A stretch of 42,010 nt of DNA from Candidatus Omnitrophota bacterium (lineage in GTDB: Bacteria > Omnitrophota > Gorgyraeia > Duberdicusellales > 4484-171). The notes beneath the pieces are model-generated. The model did no database searches. It saw only the letters and a program-made list of their open reading frames with translations, and was not told where the DNA came from. Below, in pieces: positions 16,713-25,076 of this stretch. The translations under genes and the position numbers were made by a program. The stretch covers positions 1 through 42,010 of the forward strand of contig JAIPHS010000003.1 of NCBI GenBank assembly GCA_021735105.1. Reading direction: 5' to 3'. Within the stretch, counting starts at the first letter, position 1. Every line of letters begins with the position of its first letter.

Positions 16713-17798
16713 TTAACGGGTTAGAATTAAACCGGTTATCCCGATGCTTAAGAAAAAAAGTGGAGCCAGCCAGGCTGAAAAAAACGGGAGGATTAATCCG
16801 GATTTTCCTAAGGCTATGCTTATTGAATCAGTTAATGAATATACCAGCGAAAAAATAAGCCCAATTCCAACGGCTGCAAAAGTAGCTTTTCTTTTTCTGA
16901 TTTCAAGAGCAATCGGTAAAGAGCCTATAATTAAGAATAGATGAGAAAAGGGGAAGGCGACTTTTTTATAAAAATCAATTTTTAAATTTTTTAATAGTTT
17001 TCCTGCAGTAACCTTCTCTAGGTTATTAATTTGTTTTCCTAATTTTACAAGCGGGGTAAATTCAATAAACATGCTTTTTTCAAAAGCTAGTTCTTCTGGT
17101 TTTTTTGGTAAAAAAATTGGGCTCTCTTCTATAACAATAGGGGCATTTTTGAGCCGCGTGGTATTTTCTAGAGTAAATTCTATTAGATTATAGCCTATCC
17201 ATTTTCCATCTAAATATTTTGCTGACTTGCAATGGGTTTTTTTTAAAAGATCGCCCTCTGTATTTTGTTCAAAAATTATAATATTTTTCATTTTTTTTTC
17301 TTTTGGCAAAAAAGTTTCAATAAAAAAAATAGATCTTTGTGAAATAAAAGCTAGATTTCTTATTTCAGATTCCTTAGTTTCTTTTTCAATATATTGTTTT
17401 TTAATATTTTGTGCTTTAGATTGTGATTGTATAAGTATTTTTTCTTGGAGAAAAAACACAAAACAGGAGATAAAAATTGCCAAAAAGATAGCCGGATAAG
17501 CTATCTTTAAGCTGCTTATTCCTGAGGTGCGAATGGTTATTAGCTCATTATTTTTGCCAAAGCTGCTGTAGGTATATAACACACTCATCAAAAGAGCCAG
17601 TGGGCTTACTCGTAAAATTATAAGCGGGAGAAGATAGGTATAATATTTAACAATAATAAGCAGCGGAGGGGTATTTTTTAATATATCCGAAAGACTAGAG
17701 AAGATATCTATTAATAGGTGTAATCCAGTAAATAAAAGAAGTATAAACAGATAAGAAAGAATAATATTTTTTAAAATATACTTATCTAAAATACGCAT
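16713..17798 (-). CDS. lptG: LPS export permease LptG (YjgP/YjgQ family)
   Basis: 361 aa inner-membrane subunit of the LptB2FG transporter that extracts LPS. Topology matches the family: three N-terminal helices (SYLFILLLFTGLHLLIDIF, YYTYLLPLIILRVSPLALL, AIFLAIFISCFVFF), a periplasmic beta-jellyroll domain (residues about 125-255), and three C-terminal helices. The coupling helix region SFGKNNELITIRTSGIS after TM2 is conserved. Its start overlaps the 3' end of the upstream paralogue by 17 nt. Assigned LptG rather than LptF by gene order and by its LRVSPLALLMSVLYTYSSFG stretch; the two could be swapped. Confidence 0.87.
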   Translation of the reverse strand: MRILDKYILKNIILSYLFILLLFTGLHLLIDIFSSLSDILKNTPPLLIIVKYYTYLLPLIILRVSPLALLMSVLYTYSSFGKNNELITIRTSGISSLKIAYPAIFLAIFISCFVFFLQEKILIQSQSKAQNIKKQYIEKETKESEIRNLAFISQRSIFFIETFLPKEKKMKNIIIFEQNTEGDLLKKTHCKSAKYLDGKWIGYNLIEFTLENTTRLKNAPIVIEESPIFLPKKPEELAFEKSMFIEFTPLVKLGKQINNLEKVTAGKLLKNLKIDFYKKVAFPFSHLFLIIGSLPIALEIRKRKATFAAVGIGLIFSLVYSLTDSISIALGKSGLILPFFSAWLAPLFFLSIGITGLILTR

Positions 17799-18891
17799 AT
17801 TTATAGAAGAGGAAGATGCCGATTAAAATTATTATTATGTTAGGCAGCCACATGGCTAGAGGAGGAGGCAGCATATGATATTCAGTTAAAGTTTCACCAA
17901 GGAGAAAGAGAAGATAGTAAATACCTGCAGTTACAGCTGCAATTATGAAGTTTATTGATTTTTCCCTATGTTTTATAGTCATTGAAACTCCAAATCCTAA
18001 GATTACAAATGCGATTGGAGCAAAAGAAAAGCTTATTCTACGGTGGAATTCAGATAAAATTTCTGCTGGTATGTTTGATTTTACCTTTCTGTGAGTTTTT
18101 TTCTTAAAACTGTTTATCTTCTTCTGCAATTCTTCCAGGCGCATATCTTTAGGCTTTTTTTGAACTATCTCTCTTTTTTCTTTCTGTATTGGTAAATCCA
18201 TAAAAAATCGCCTGAAATTTAATCGATATGGGCCGGTTTCGCTATCAGGGTTGGATATGTCACGAAAACCTTGTTCCAGTTTTATTTTTAATATGTTTTT
18301 ATCAACAATAAATTTGCCTCTTTTTGCAAAAGTTATTTCAGTTATATCCTCCTTTTTATCTGTTTTATATATGTAGACATTTTTTAAATCTTGGTTATTT
18401 TTATCAGTTACATATAAGATGTGGTTTTCAAATTCATCTAAGAAAACCCCGGGTTCTATTAGGGCGGGTAAATTTTTAGAATAAGTGGTTTTTAATTGAG
18501 TGTGATAACGAAAATTAGTGTCTGGAATAACTTTACTTTTTAAAAAAAGTAAGAAAAGAGAAAAAATAAAAGCAATTAACAGAAATATTGAAAAAATCTT
18601 AATAGTTGATATTCCGGAACTTTGTATAGCTATCAATTCATTATCTACGACCAGTCTTCCTATGGTTAATAAAAGTGCAAATAAAAAAGCTAGGGGGATA
18701 GTGTATTCTGAAATTCTAGGGGCTATAAAGTAAAAAACATTTAATGCAGATAAAACCGGGATGCCTTTGTTGATTATCATATCTGTTATTTTGTAGAGGC
18801 TGCCTCCTAAGAAAAAGATATTTACTGTTAAAAATGAAAACAGAAAAACTGTTAAGAATTCTTTTAGGATATAGGTTCGTAATATTCGCAT
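17782..18891 (-). CDS. lptF: LPS export permease LptF (YjgP/YjgQ family)
   Basis: 369 aa paralogue of the next gene and its heterodimer partner in the LPS transporter. N-terminal helix YILKEFLTVFLFSFLTVNIFFLG, then PLAFLFALLLTIGRLVVDNELIAIQSSGIST, the LptF-like TLGRLxxDNE variant, and a periplasmic domain with EFENHILYVTDKN. The C-terminal helices (FAPIAFVILGFGVSMTI, PLAMWLPNIIIILIGIFLFY) complete the six-helix plan. An inserted charged stretch before TM4 (RLEELQKKINSFKKKTHRKVKSN) is longer than average. Starts 5 nt after comF. With lnt and the lpxL-like gene it shows an LPS-bearing outer membrane. Confidence 0.87.
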   Translation of the reverse strand: MRILRTYILKEFLTVFLFSFLTVNIFFLGGSLYKITDMIINKGIPVLSALNVFYFIAPRISEYTIPLAFLFALLLTIGRLVVDNELIAIQSSGISTIKIFSIFLLIAFIFSLFLLFLKSKVIPDTNFRYHTQLKTTYSKNLPALIEPGVFLDEFENHILYVTDKNNQDLKNVYIYKTDKKEDITEITFAKRGKFIVDKNILKIKLEQGFRDISNPDSETGPYRLNFRRFFMDLPIQKEKREIVQKKPKDMRLEELQKKINSFKKKTHRKVKSNIPAEILSEFHRRISFSFAPIAFVILGFGVSMTIKHREKSINFIIAAVTAGIYYLLFLLGETLTEYHMLPPPLAMWLPNIIIILIGIFLFYKYAYFR

Positions 18892-18896
18892 TTTTT

Positions 18897-19577
18897 TTAA
18901 TTTTTTAAAGCTTTAGCTAAAGTAATTATAAAGATTTTATCTACACCTTTTTCTTTTAAAGACTGCCAACATGTTGAAATTGTAGCTCCGGTTGTAAAGA
19001 CATCATCAATCAATAAAATATTTTTATCTGTAAAGTTTTCTTTTACTATAAATTTTCCTTTGACGTTTTCTTGCCGTTTTTTTGAGGAAAGCTTAGTCTG
19101 GGAATCTTTAACATATTTTGAAGTTATTATATCATTTTTTAGAGGTAATTGAAAATATTTTGCTATTTGTTTAGCTAATAGTTCTGCTTGGTTGTAACCT
19201 CGTATTTTCATTTTATACGGGTGTAGGGGCACCGGGACAATAAAATCATAATTTTGTGGTTTAAATTTAGTGATTTTGAGTTGTTTGACTATGAAACGAG
19301 ATAGAAAATCAGCCAAATAGTCGCAATGTTTATACTTAAAAGAATATATTAAATTTTTAATTGGATTTTTATAATTACAACTACTAAGTGCTGTTATTGG
19401 TTTTTCATAAATGTTATTATTTGTTTTTATTTGGCTATAACAAAAAGGAGGCCTAAGAACCTTTATTTGTTTTTTACAGGAAAGGCAGAGATAGTTTTTA
19501 GTTGTTTTTTTTCCGCAATTTAAACAGATTGGTGGAAAAAATGTGTTTTTTAGGGCATTGATTGGTTTTTTAAGCAT
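18897..19577 (-). CDS. comF: ComF-family phosphoribosyltransferase-like protein
   Basis: 226 aa. An N-terminal double CXXC zinc site (PICLNCGKKTTKNYLCLSCK) precedes a type I phosphoribosyltransferase fold with the PRPP-type loop LLIDDVFTTGATIS at residues about 185-200 and RGYNQAELLAKQIA. ComF homologues are linked to DNA uptake (ComFC) or, in the absence of competence genes, are of unknown function. No other com gene is near. First gene of the minus-strand comF-lptF-lptG operon, with lptF 5 nt downstream. Confidence 0.92.
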   Translation of the reverse strand: MLKKPINALKNTFFPPICLNCGKKTTKNYLCLSCKKQIKVLRPPFCYSQIKTNNNIYEKPITALSSCNYKNPIKNLIYSFKYKHCDYLADFLSRFIVKQLKITKFKPQNYDFIVPVPLHPYKMKIRGYNQAELLAKQIAKYFQLPLKNDIITSKYVKDSQTKLSSKKRQENVKGKFIVKENFTDKNILLIDDVFTTGATISTCWQSLKEKGVDKIFIITLAKALKN

Positions 19578-19740
19578 AAAATTATTGTATTTGCTTCTTT
19601 GTAATTATACAAGAGAAAATTAACAGAAAGCGGCCCTTAACCTTTTTTTATCTTCATTATATAGTATAATAACAACCACTAAAACATATAAGTGAAAGTC
19701 AATATGCTTTCAACTATTATTTTAATCTTACTTATTTCTT
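19578..19740. promoter_or_regulatory. Divergent promoter region between comF and the rluA-like gene
   Basis: 163 nt. On the minus strand a TATAAT (complement of 19604-19609) lies about 27 nt before comF. On the plus strand a TATAAT at 19665-19670 would start transcription near 19677, about 64 nt before ATG 19741. Neither has a convincing -35. A short imperfect stem (GAAAG/CTTTC, about 19694-19715) lies in the plus leader. Nothing else recognised. Confidence 0.35.
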
Positions 19741-20388
19741 ATGAATAACGTTTTTAATATCATATTTGATGATGAATATTTTTTGGTTATAAATAAAATA
19801 GCCAGGATAGTAGTACAGCCGAGCCCAAAAAAAGAAAAGCAAACTTTAACCTCTTTAGTTGAAAAACACCTAAAAGAAAAGTTATATATTTGCCATCGCC
19901 TTGATAAAGATACTCAGGGTTTGATAATTTATGCTAGATCTAAAAAAGTGTATAAAAATATTACCGATCAATTTCGAAAAAGAAAAATCATTAAAAAATA
20001 TTTTGCCTTAACAGAAGGAAACTTTAAAAGAGATAAAGGATTGTTTAAGGGTTCAGTCCTTGATACTGTAGGCAGAAAGTTTAATGAAAAACCAAAAAGC
20101 AGTGAAACTTCTTATAAGGTCATAAAAAAAGGTAGAGGCTTTGACTTGATTGAACTTTCTCCGAAAACTGGAAGGACCAATCAAATAAGAATTCATCTGG
20201 CTAAAGCCGGGCATCCAATTTTAGGGGAGAGAAAATATGCTTTTCGCCGCGATTTTGTGATAAAATTTAATAAATTAGCTCTTTATGCTTATTTTATTCA
20301 ACTTAGGCACCCGATAAGCAAAGAAAAGATTGTGGTAAAGATAGATAGGCCAGAATATATGAATGAATTTATAAAAAAAGTAAGCTAA
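19741..20388 (+). CDS. RluA-family pseudouridine synthase
   Basis: 215 aa, compact form without the N-terminal S4 domain. Family motifs: LVINKIARIVVQPSP (motif I), ICHRLDKDTQGLIIYARS with the catalytic Asp (residue about 59), LIELSPKTGRTNQIRIHLAKAGHPILGERKYA split across residues 138-165, and LALYAYFIQLRHPI. It isomerises uridine to pseudouridine in rRNA or tRNA; the short length resembles RluA/TruC-like members, but target position cannot be assigned. Followed 3 nt later by the DUF192 gene, which suggests co-transcription. Confidence 0.9.
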   Translation: MNNVFNIIFDDEYFLVINKIARIVVQPSPKKEKQTLTSLVEKHLKEKLYICHRLDKDTQGLIIYARSKKVYKNITDQFRKRKIIKKYFALTEGNFKRDKGLFKGSVLDTVGRKFNEKPKSSETSYKVIKKGRGFDLIELSPKTGRTNQIRIHLAKAGHPILGERKYAFRRDFVIKFNKLALYAYFIQLRHPISKEKIVVKIDRPEYMNEFIKKVS

Positions 20389-20391
20389 AAA

Positions 20392-20745
20392 ATGTTCTAT
20401 AAGATAGTAAACAAAACTAAAGATGTAGAAATAGTTTCTTCTGCTAAAGTTGCTTCCGGATTTTTTCAACGCTTATTTGGGTTAATGTTTCGAAATAATA
20501 TAAAGGATGATCAAGCTCTTATTTTTTATCAGGCCCCTTCAATACATACTTTTTTTATGCGTTTTCTTCTAGATATTGTTTTTTTAGATAAAAAGATGAA
20601 GGTTAAAAAGTTAGTTTATGGTTTAGGGCCTTGGCGGCTTGTTTTTTGTTGGGGGGCGCATATTACTATCGAGTTACCTTCAGAAAAGATTAGTCAAATC
20701 AAAGTTGAAATAGGTGACAAAATCGAAATAAGGTCTCAATCTTAA
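20392..20745 (+). CDS. DUF192 family protein
   Basis: 117 aa, all one DUF192 (COG1430) domain: SAKVASGFFQRLFGLMFRN, ALIFYQAPSIHTFFMRFLLDIVFLD, CWGAHITIELPSEKISQIKVEIGD. Function of the family is not established. Many members have a signal peptide or lipobox; this one has neither, so it looks cytoplasmic or is a truncated variant. Three nt after the pseudouridine synthase gene. Confidence 0.9.
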   Translation: MFYKIVNKTKDVEIVSSAKVASGFFQRLFGLMFRNNIKDDQALIFYQAPSIHTFFMRFLLDIVFLDKKMKVKKLVYGLGPWRLVFCWGAHITIELPSEKISQIKVEIGDKIEIRSQS

Positions 20746-20762
20746 CCTTAATCTAAATTGTA

Positions 20763-20791
20763 TTGACTGGATAAGGTTTTTCGTTTATTAT
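20763..20791 (+). promoter_or_regulatory. Promoter of the arg-dap supercluster, nearly leaderless
   Basis: TTGACT (20763-20768), a 17-bp spacer and TATTAT (20786-20791). Predicted +1 is near 20798, essentially at ATG 20799 of argC. No Shine-Dalgarno precedes argC. No ArgR-type palindrome (TGAAT-N4-ATTCA style) is seen. Confidence 0.55.
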
Positions 20792-20798
20792 AACTGGT

Positions 20799-21818
20799 AT
20801 GATTAAAGTAGGAATTTTAGGGGCTACAGGCTTTACCGGGGAAAAATTAGTTGAGATTTTATTATCACATCCAGAAGTCAAAGTTACCTACATTGCTTCT
20901 CGCACTAAAGAACCGGTATTATATTCTGAAATTTTTCCCAAGTTTTATAAAAAAACTTCAATAAAATGCCAGCCGCTTAATATAAAAGAGGCAATAGATT
21001 CTTGTGATCTTTTATTTTTATCATTACCGCATACTGTTTCAATGCAGTTTGTCCCTAAAATTTTAAAAAAAGGTAAAAAAGTAATAGATCTTTCGGCTGA
21101 TTATCGCTTCAAAAAAGCTGCGGCCTATAAAAGCCTTTATGAAAAGGAACATCAGGATAAAAAGAACCTAAAAAAATCAGTTTATGGTTTACCTGAGCTA
21201 TTTAAAGAAGAGATAAAAAAAGCGCAATTAATAGCAAATCCTGGATGTTACCCAACTTCAATAATTCTTGCTCTATATCCCTTATTATCTGAAAAGTTAG
21301 TTAAAGGTAAAATCGTAATTGATTCGAAATCGGCGATTACCGGGGCAGGCCGGAAAGCATCTATTGATTATCACTATTCTGATCTGGCTAATAATTTTTG
21401 GGCTTATAAACCCTTCGTTCATCAGCATCAGCCTGAAGTAGCAGAAATCTTAGGCCAAAATCTAATAAAATCTTTAACTTTTTCTTTTCTTCCTCAAGTA
21501 GCTAGTTTTGAAGCTGGTATTTATTCTACAATTCATCTTTCTTTTAAGAAAAAAATTAATAAAAATATATTGGACAAAATCTATAATAAGTACTACCAAA
21601 GTTATCCTTTTATCCGGCTTGGCACTAAAATTCCTAAATTAAAAGATGTGGTGGGAACAAATTTTTGTGATATAGGATTTGCTGTAGATAAAAAAGGCCA
21701 AAATGCGGTAGTAATTTCCGCTATTGATAATTTAGTTAAAGGAGCGGCTGGCCAAGCAATTCAAAATATGAATTTGATGTTTGGCTTTAAAGAAACAACC
21801 GGGTTTCTTTCTTTATAG
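20799..21818 (+). CDS. argC: N-acetyl-gamma-glutamyl-phosphate reductase
   Basis: 339 aa. NADPH-dependent third step of arginine synthesis, yielding N-acetylglutamate semialdehyde. Rossmann motif at the start (VGILGATGFTGEKLVEIL), active-site Cys in LIANPGCYPTSIILALYPL (about residues 145-163), KSAITGAGRKAS, and the C-terminal NLVKGAAGQAIQNMNLMFG signature. Full length. First gene of argCJBDFGH; its promoter predicts a leaderless mRNA. Confidence 0.97.
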   Translation: MIKVGILGATGFTGEKLVEILLSHPEVKVTYIASRTKEPVLYSEIFPKFYKKTSIKCQPLNIKEAIDSCDLLFLSLPHTVSMQFVPKILKKGKKVIDLSADYRFKKAAAYKSLYEKEHQDKKNLKKSVYGLPELFKEEIKKAQLIANPGCYPTSIILALYPLLSEKLVKGKIVIDSKSAITGAGRKASIDYHYSDLANNFWAYKPFVHQHQPEVAEILGQNLIKSLTFSFLPQVASFEAGIYSTIHLSFKKKINKNILDKIYNKYYQSYPFIRLGTKIPKLKDVVGTNFCDIGFAVDKKGQNAVVISAIDNLVKGAAGQAIQNMNLMFGFKETTGFLSL

Positions 21819-21835
21819 GTGAAAGAGTTAAAAAA

Positions 21836-22939
21836 ATGAAAAATAATAAATTGCCTCAAGGGTTTTTAGCCAGCGGCTTAAAGTGTGGAATCAAAAATAA
21901 TGATTACGACCTAGGTTTGATTCAATTTAAACAACCTTATCGGGTAGTGGGTTTTTTTACTAGCAATTTGAATGTTTCTTACTCTGTTTCTTTGTCACGG
22001 AAAAATATTAAAAATCCTATTTTTGCTATTTTAGTAAATAGCGGTAATGCTAATTGTTTTTCTCATAATAGAGGTTATCAAGACACAGAAGATATAGTAA
22101 AAGAACTTGCCAAAAAATTAGATATAGGCAAAGAAAATGTTTTGATTGCTTCGACTGGAATTATTGCAAAAAAGCTGCCAAAGTCTAAAATAACAAAGAA
22201 TATCCCTAAGCTTATAAAAGATCTAGAAAATAGCCCGAAGAAGTTTGCAAAAAGTATTTTAACTACAGACAGCTGTACTAAAGTTATTTCTAAAACTATT
22301 AGCTTTGGCAAAAAGAAGGTAAAAATTACAGGGATTGTTAAAGGCTCTGGTATGATAAAGCCGAATCTAGCTACTATGTTGGCTTTTGTTTTAATGGATG
22401 CTGATATCAACCTAGGTATTTTGCGAAAAAATGCAAAAGAGGCTGTAGAAAAAAGTTTTAATTCAATCAATATAGATGCAGCTGAGAGTACTAATGATTC
22501 ATTGTTTTTGGTATCAAGTAAAAAAGTACCTTTAACTAAAAAAGAAGAGAAGAGATTTTTTCTTGAATTTCAAAATATAATGGTTGATCTTGCTAAATTG
22601 ATCGTAAAAGATGCTGAAGGAGCGACGAAATTTGTTCAATTAGACCTAAAGGGAGCAAAAACCGTAAAAGAAGCTAAGCGGTTAGCTGAAAAAATAGCAG
22701 GTTATGTTTTATTTAAAGCCGCACTTTATGGTAGTAATCCTAATATCGGCAGGATTATTGCTGTTTTAGGCCAGGAAAAAATTAAATTAAACAAAAACGA
22801 CTTAAAGCTAAAGTTCAACTCTTTTGCTAAAAAAAATATTAATATTGCGATAAATCTAAAACGGGGTAGATATAGTTGGAGGGTTTATACTTGTGATTTA
22901 AGCCCAGAATATATTAAAATAAACGCCGAATATAATTAA
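21836..22939 (+). CDS. argJ: Glutamate N-acetyltransferase / ornithine acetyltransferase
   Basis: 367 aa. ArgJ moves the acetyl group from N-acetylornithine back to glutamate, giving the cyclic arginine pathway; bifunctional members also use acetyl-CoA. The self-cleavage site is KPNLATMLAFVLMD, where cleavage before the Thr makes alpha and beta chains and frees the nucleophile. VNSGNANCFS, GSGMIKPN, EGATKFVQLD and YGSNPNIGRI are conserved. No argA or argE is present in the window, consistent with the recycling route. Confidence 0.96.
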   Translation: MKNNKLPQGFLASGLKCGIKNNDYDLGLIQFKQPYRVVGFFTSNLNVSYSVSLSRKNIKNPIFAILVNSGNANCFSHNRGYQDTEDIVKELAKKLDIGKENVLIASTGIIAKKLPKSKITKNIPKLIKDLENSPKKFAKSILTTDSCTKVISKTISFGKKKVKITGIVKGSGMIKPNLATMLAFVLMDADINLGILRKNAKEAVEKSFNSINIDAAESTNDSLFLVSSKKVPLTKKEEKRFFLEFQNIMVDLAKLIVKDAEGATKFVQLDLKGAKTVKEAKRLAEKIAGYVLFKAALYGSNPNIGRIIAVLGQEKIKLNKNDLKLKFNSFAKKNINIAINLKRGRYSWRVYTCDLSPEYIKINAEYN

Positions 22940-22950
22940 TTTTGATAAAT

Positions 22951-23799
22951 ATGGAAGAAGCAATAAAAAAAGCAGATATTTTAATTGAAGCCTTACCTTA
23001 TATTAAAGAATTTCATAAAAAAATTTTTGTTATAAAATATGGTGGCTCTATTTTAGGAGAAAAAAGAATCCGTAAATCTGTGCTTGAAGATATAGCTTTT
23101 TTGAAATTTGCTGGAATTAGGCCGGTTATTATTCACGGTGGAGGGCCTAATATTACCGAAAAATTAAAGCAAAGCAGCATTGAGACAGATTTTTTTCAAG
23201 GCATGAGAGTCACTGACAAAAAGACATTAAAGGTAGTAGAAGAAGAATTAAATAAGTTAAACGGCCTAATAGCCAAAGAAATAGAATTACATTCAGTAAA
23301 GGCGAAAAAGTTTTTAAAAGAAGATAAACTGCTTAAAGTAAATAAAAAAGAGGCGGATATTGATTTAGGTTATGTAGGACGGGTGGTTGATTTTGATAAA
23401 AATATTCTCAAAAAAACTACAGTAGATAGTATTCCGGTGATTTGTCCGATGGGTGTTTCGGAAAACGGGAAAGCTTTTAATATCAATGCTGATGAAGTGG
23501 CTTGTTTTTTGGCTTCAAAGCTTTCTGCGGAAAAACTAGTCATATTAACAGATGTATTGGGAGTTATGCGGGATGCAAAAGATGAAAATTCTTTAATTTC
23601 AACGATTACTTTATCTCAAATTGAAAACCTTATTAAAGAAAAGATAGTGTCTAAAGGAATGATACCTAAAATTAGAGCAGCAGCTTCTGCTGTTAGGTCT
23701 GGAGTAAGAAAGGCTCATATTGTTGACGCAAAAATACCGCATGCGTTGTTACTTGAAATTTTTACCGACCGAGGTATATCTACAGAAATAGTCAAGTAG
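22951..23799 (+). CDS. argB: Acetylglutamate kinase
   Basis: About 282 aa, amino-acid kinase fold. Phosphorylates N-acetylglutamate. FVIKYGGSILGE (ATP site), VIIHGGGPNITEKL and ILTDVLGVMRD with VSKGMIPKIRAA are diagnostic. The N-terminal helix (EEAIKKADILIEALPYIKEFHKKI) resembles that of arginine-inhibited, hexameric acetylglutamate kinases, the normal control point in pathways with ArgJ; feedback inhibition is therefore likely but inferred. ATG 22951 is preferred to the tracked TTG 22942. Confidence 0.96.
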   Translation: MEEAIKKADILIEALPYIKEFHKKIFVIKYGGSILGEKRIRKSVLEDIAFLKFAGIRPVIIHGGGPNITEKLKQSSIETDFFQGMRVTDKKTLKVVEEELNKLNGLIAKEIELHSVKAKKFLKEDKLLKVNKKEADIDLGYVGRVVDFDKNILKKTTVDSIPVICPMGVSENGKAFNINADEVACFLASKLSAEKLVILTDVLGVMRDAKDENSLISTITLSQIENLIKEKIVSKGMIPKIRAAASAVRSGVRKAHIVDAKIPHALLLEIFTDRGISTEIVK

Positions 23800-23810
23800 G
23801 GCTAAAGAAT

Positions 23811-23865
23811 AAAGCGAAGCGAACGAAGTGAGCGGAGTCCTGAGCGACCGAAGGGAGTCGAAGGA
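23811..23865. repeat. GC-rich intergenic repeat element between argB and argD
   Basis: A 55-bp block made of short GAGCGA/GAGTC/CGAAG modules (for example GAGCGGAGTCCTGAGCGACC, then GGGAGTCGAAGGA), much richer in GC than its surroundings. It resembles the widespread environmental intergenic repeat type CCTGAGCGAAGTCGAAGG. The terminal AAGGA lies 8 nt before ATG 23874, so the element also supplies the Shine-Dalgarno of argD. Confidence 0.7.
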
Positions 23866-23873
23866 ATTAAAAA

Positions 23874-25076
23874 ATGGATATCAAAAGTTTATACAAAAAA
23901 TATAGCCTAAACATTTATAACCGATATGGGCCGGTTTTTGTAAAAGGTAGCGGTAGTTGGTTAGAAGATTCTAAGGGCAGGCGTTATTTGGATTTATTCC
24001 CTGGTTGGGGTGTATCTATTTTAGGCCATTGCCACCGGCGTTTGGTAAAAGTTATTAATGAGCAAGCTAGTAAGTTAATCCATTTACCTAATAATTTATT
24101 TTCTTGTCAACAGGCTTTATTGGCAAAAAAAATTAGCCAACTTAGCTTTAGTTCTAAGGTGTTTTTTGCTAATTCAGGAGCTGAAGCTGTTGAAGCGGCA
24201 ATTAAGTTTTCACGTCTTTGGCGGCCAGGTTGTAACCAAATAATAGTTATGAAAAATTCTTTCCACGGGAGAACTATGGGGGCGCTTTCAGCAACCGGGC
24301 AAAAAAAATATAAAAAATATTTTAGGCCATTGATTTCTGGTTTTAAACAAGTTAAATTTAATGATTTCGATCATTTTAAAAATAAAATTACTTCAAAAAC
24401 TTCAGCTGTAATCTTGGAATTAATTCAAGGCGAAGGCGGGGTCAATGTGGCAAATAAGGATTATGTGGAAAGAATAGCAAAATTTTGCCAGGCTAATAAG
24501 ATACTGTTGATTATCGATGAAGTCCAAACAGGTATGGGTAGAACCGGCAAAATGTTTTGTTATCAGCATTATAGTTTAAAGCCGGATATTTTAATTTTAT
24601 CTAAAGGGCTAGGGGCAGGAGTTCCGATTTCAGCTATAGTTGTTAAAAAAAGAATCGCTGATATAATAAAACCTGGCATGCATGCTTCAACTTTTGGCGG
24701 CTCTCCTTTTGTGACTAGAGTTGCCAGGGAAGTTTTTGATATTATAAAAGAAGAAAATATTTTAAATAATGTAGAAAAGCAGCAAAAATTTCTAAAAAAA
24801 TCATTATTAAAATTAAAAGAAAGATTCTCTATAATAAAAAAAGTAAGAGGTATGGGCCTTATGCAAGCCATTGAATGCAATAGGCCAACTGCGCCGGTTT
24901 TTAAAGCAGCATTGAAAAAAAAGCTAATTATAAATTCAACTCATGAAAATGTTGTAAGAATCATGCCGGCTTTAAATGTGAAAAAAACAGAGCTTAATCA
25001 AGGTATTGTTATATTAACAGATATTTTTAAATCTTTAGAAAAACGACAAAAAAATAATTATAAGCAATATGGCTAA
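23874..25076 (+). CDS. argD: Acetylornithine aminotransferase
   Basis: 400 aa, class III PLP aminotransferase converting N-acetylglutamate semialdehyde to N-acetylornithine. Motifs: LDLFPGWGVSILGHCH, FFANSGAEAVEAAIKFSR, NSFHGRTMGALSATGQ, LIIDEVQTGMGRTGKMF and the PLP Lys in ILSKGLGAGVPISA. Also could use succinyl-DAP in other organisms, but the DapL route here makes that unnecessary. Starts after the GC-rich repeat and overlaps argF by 8 nt. Confidence 0.95.
   Translation: MDIKSLYKKYSLNIYNRYGPVFVKGSGSWLEDSKGRRYLDLFPGWGVSILGHCHRRLVKVINEQASKLIHLPNNLFSCQQALLAKKISQLSFSSKVFFANSGAEAVEAAIKFSRLWRPGCNQIIVMKNSFHGRTMGALSATGQKKYKKYFRPLISGFKQVKFNDFDHFKNKITSKTSAVILELIQGEGGVNVANKDYVERIAKFCQANKILLIIDEVQTGMGRTGKMFCYQHYSLKPDILILSKGLGAGVPISAIVVKKRIADIIKPGMHASTFGGSPFVTRVAREVFDIIKEENILNNVEKQQKFLKKSLLKLKERFSIIKKVRGMGLMQAIECNRPTAPVFKAALKKKLIINSTHENVVRIMPALNVKKTELNQGIVILTDIFKSLEKRQKNNYKQYG

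Noticed and set aside
16711-16740. Inverted repeat AACGGGTT/AACCGGTT at the alr-lptG convergence as a bidirectional terminator
   Set aside because: Contains a G-G mismatch, lies inside the lptG 3' codons, and has no T-tract on either side.
20746-20798. ArgR operator before argC
   Set aside because: No TGAAT-N4-ATTCA-like palindrome; the region is filled by the promoter itself.
22078-22470. 130-aa minus-strand ORF inside argJ
   Set aside because: Shadow ORF opposite a full, well-conserved argJ.
23811-23865. CRISPR repeat or attachment site
   Set aside because: Single block with no spacers, no integrase or cas gene nearby; better described as an intergenic repeat.
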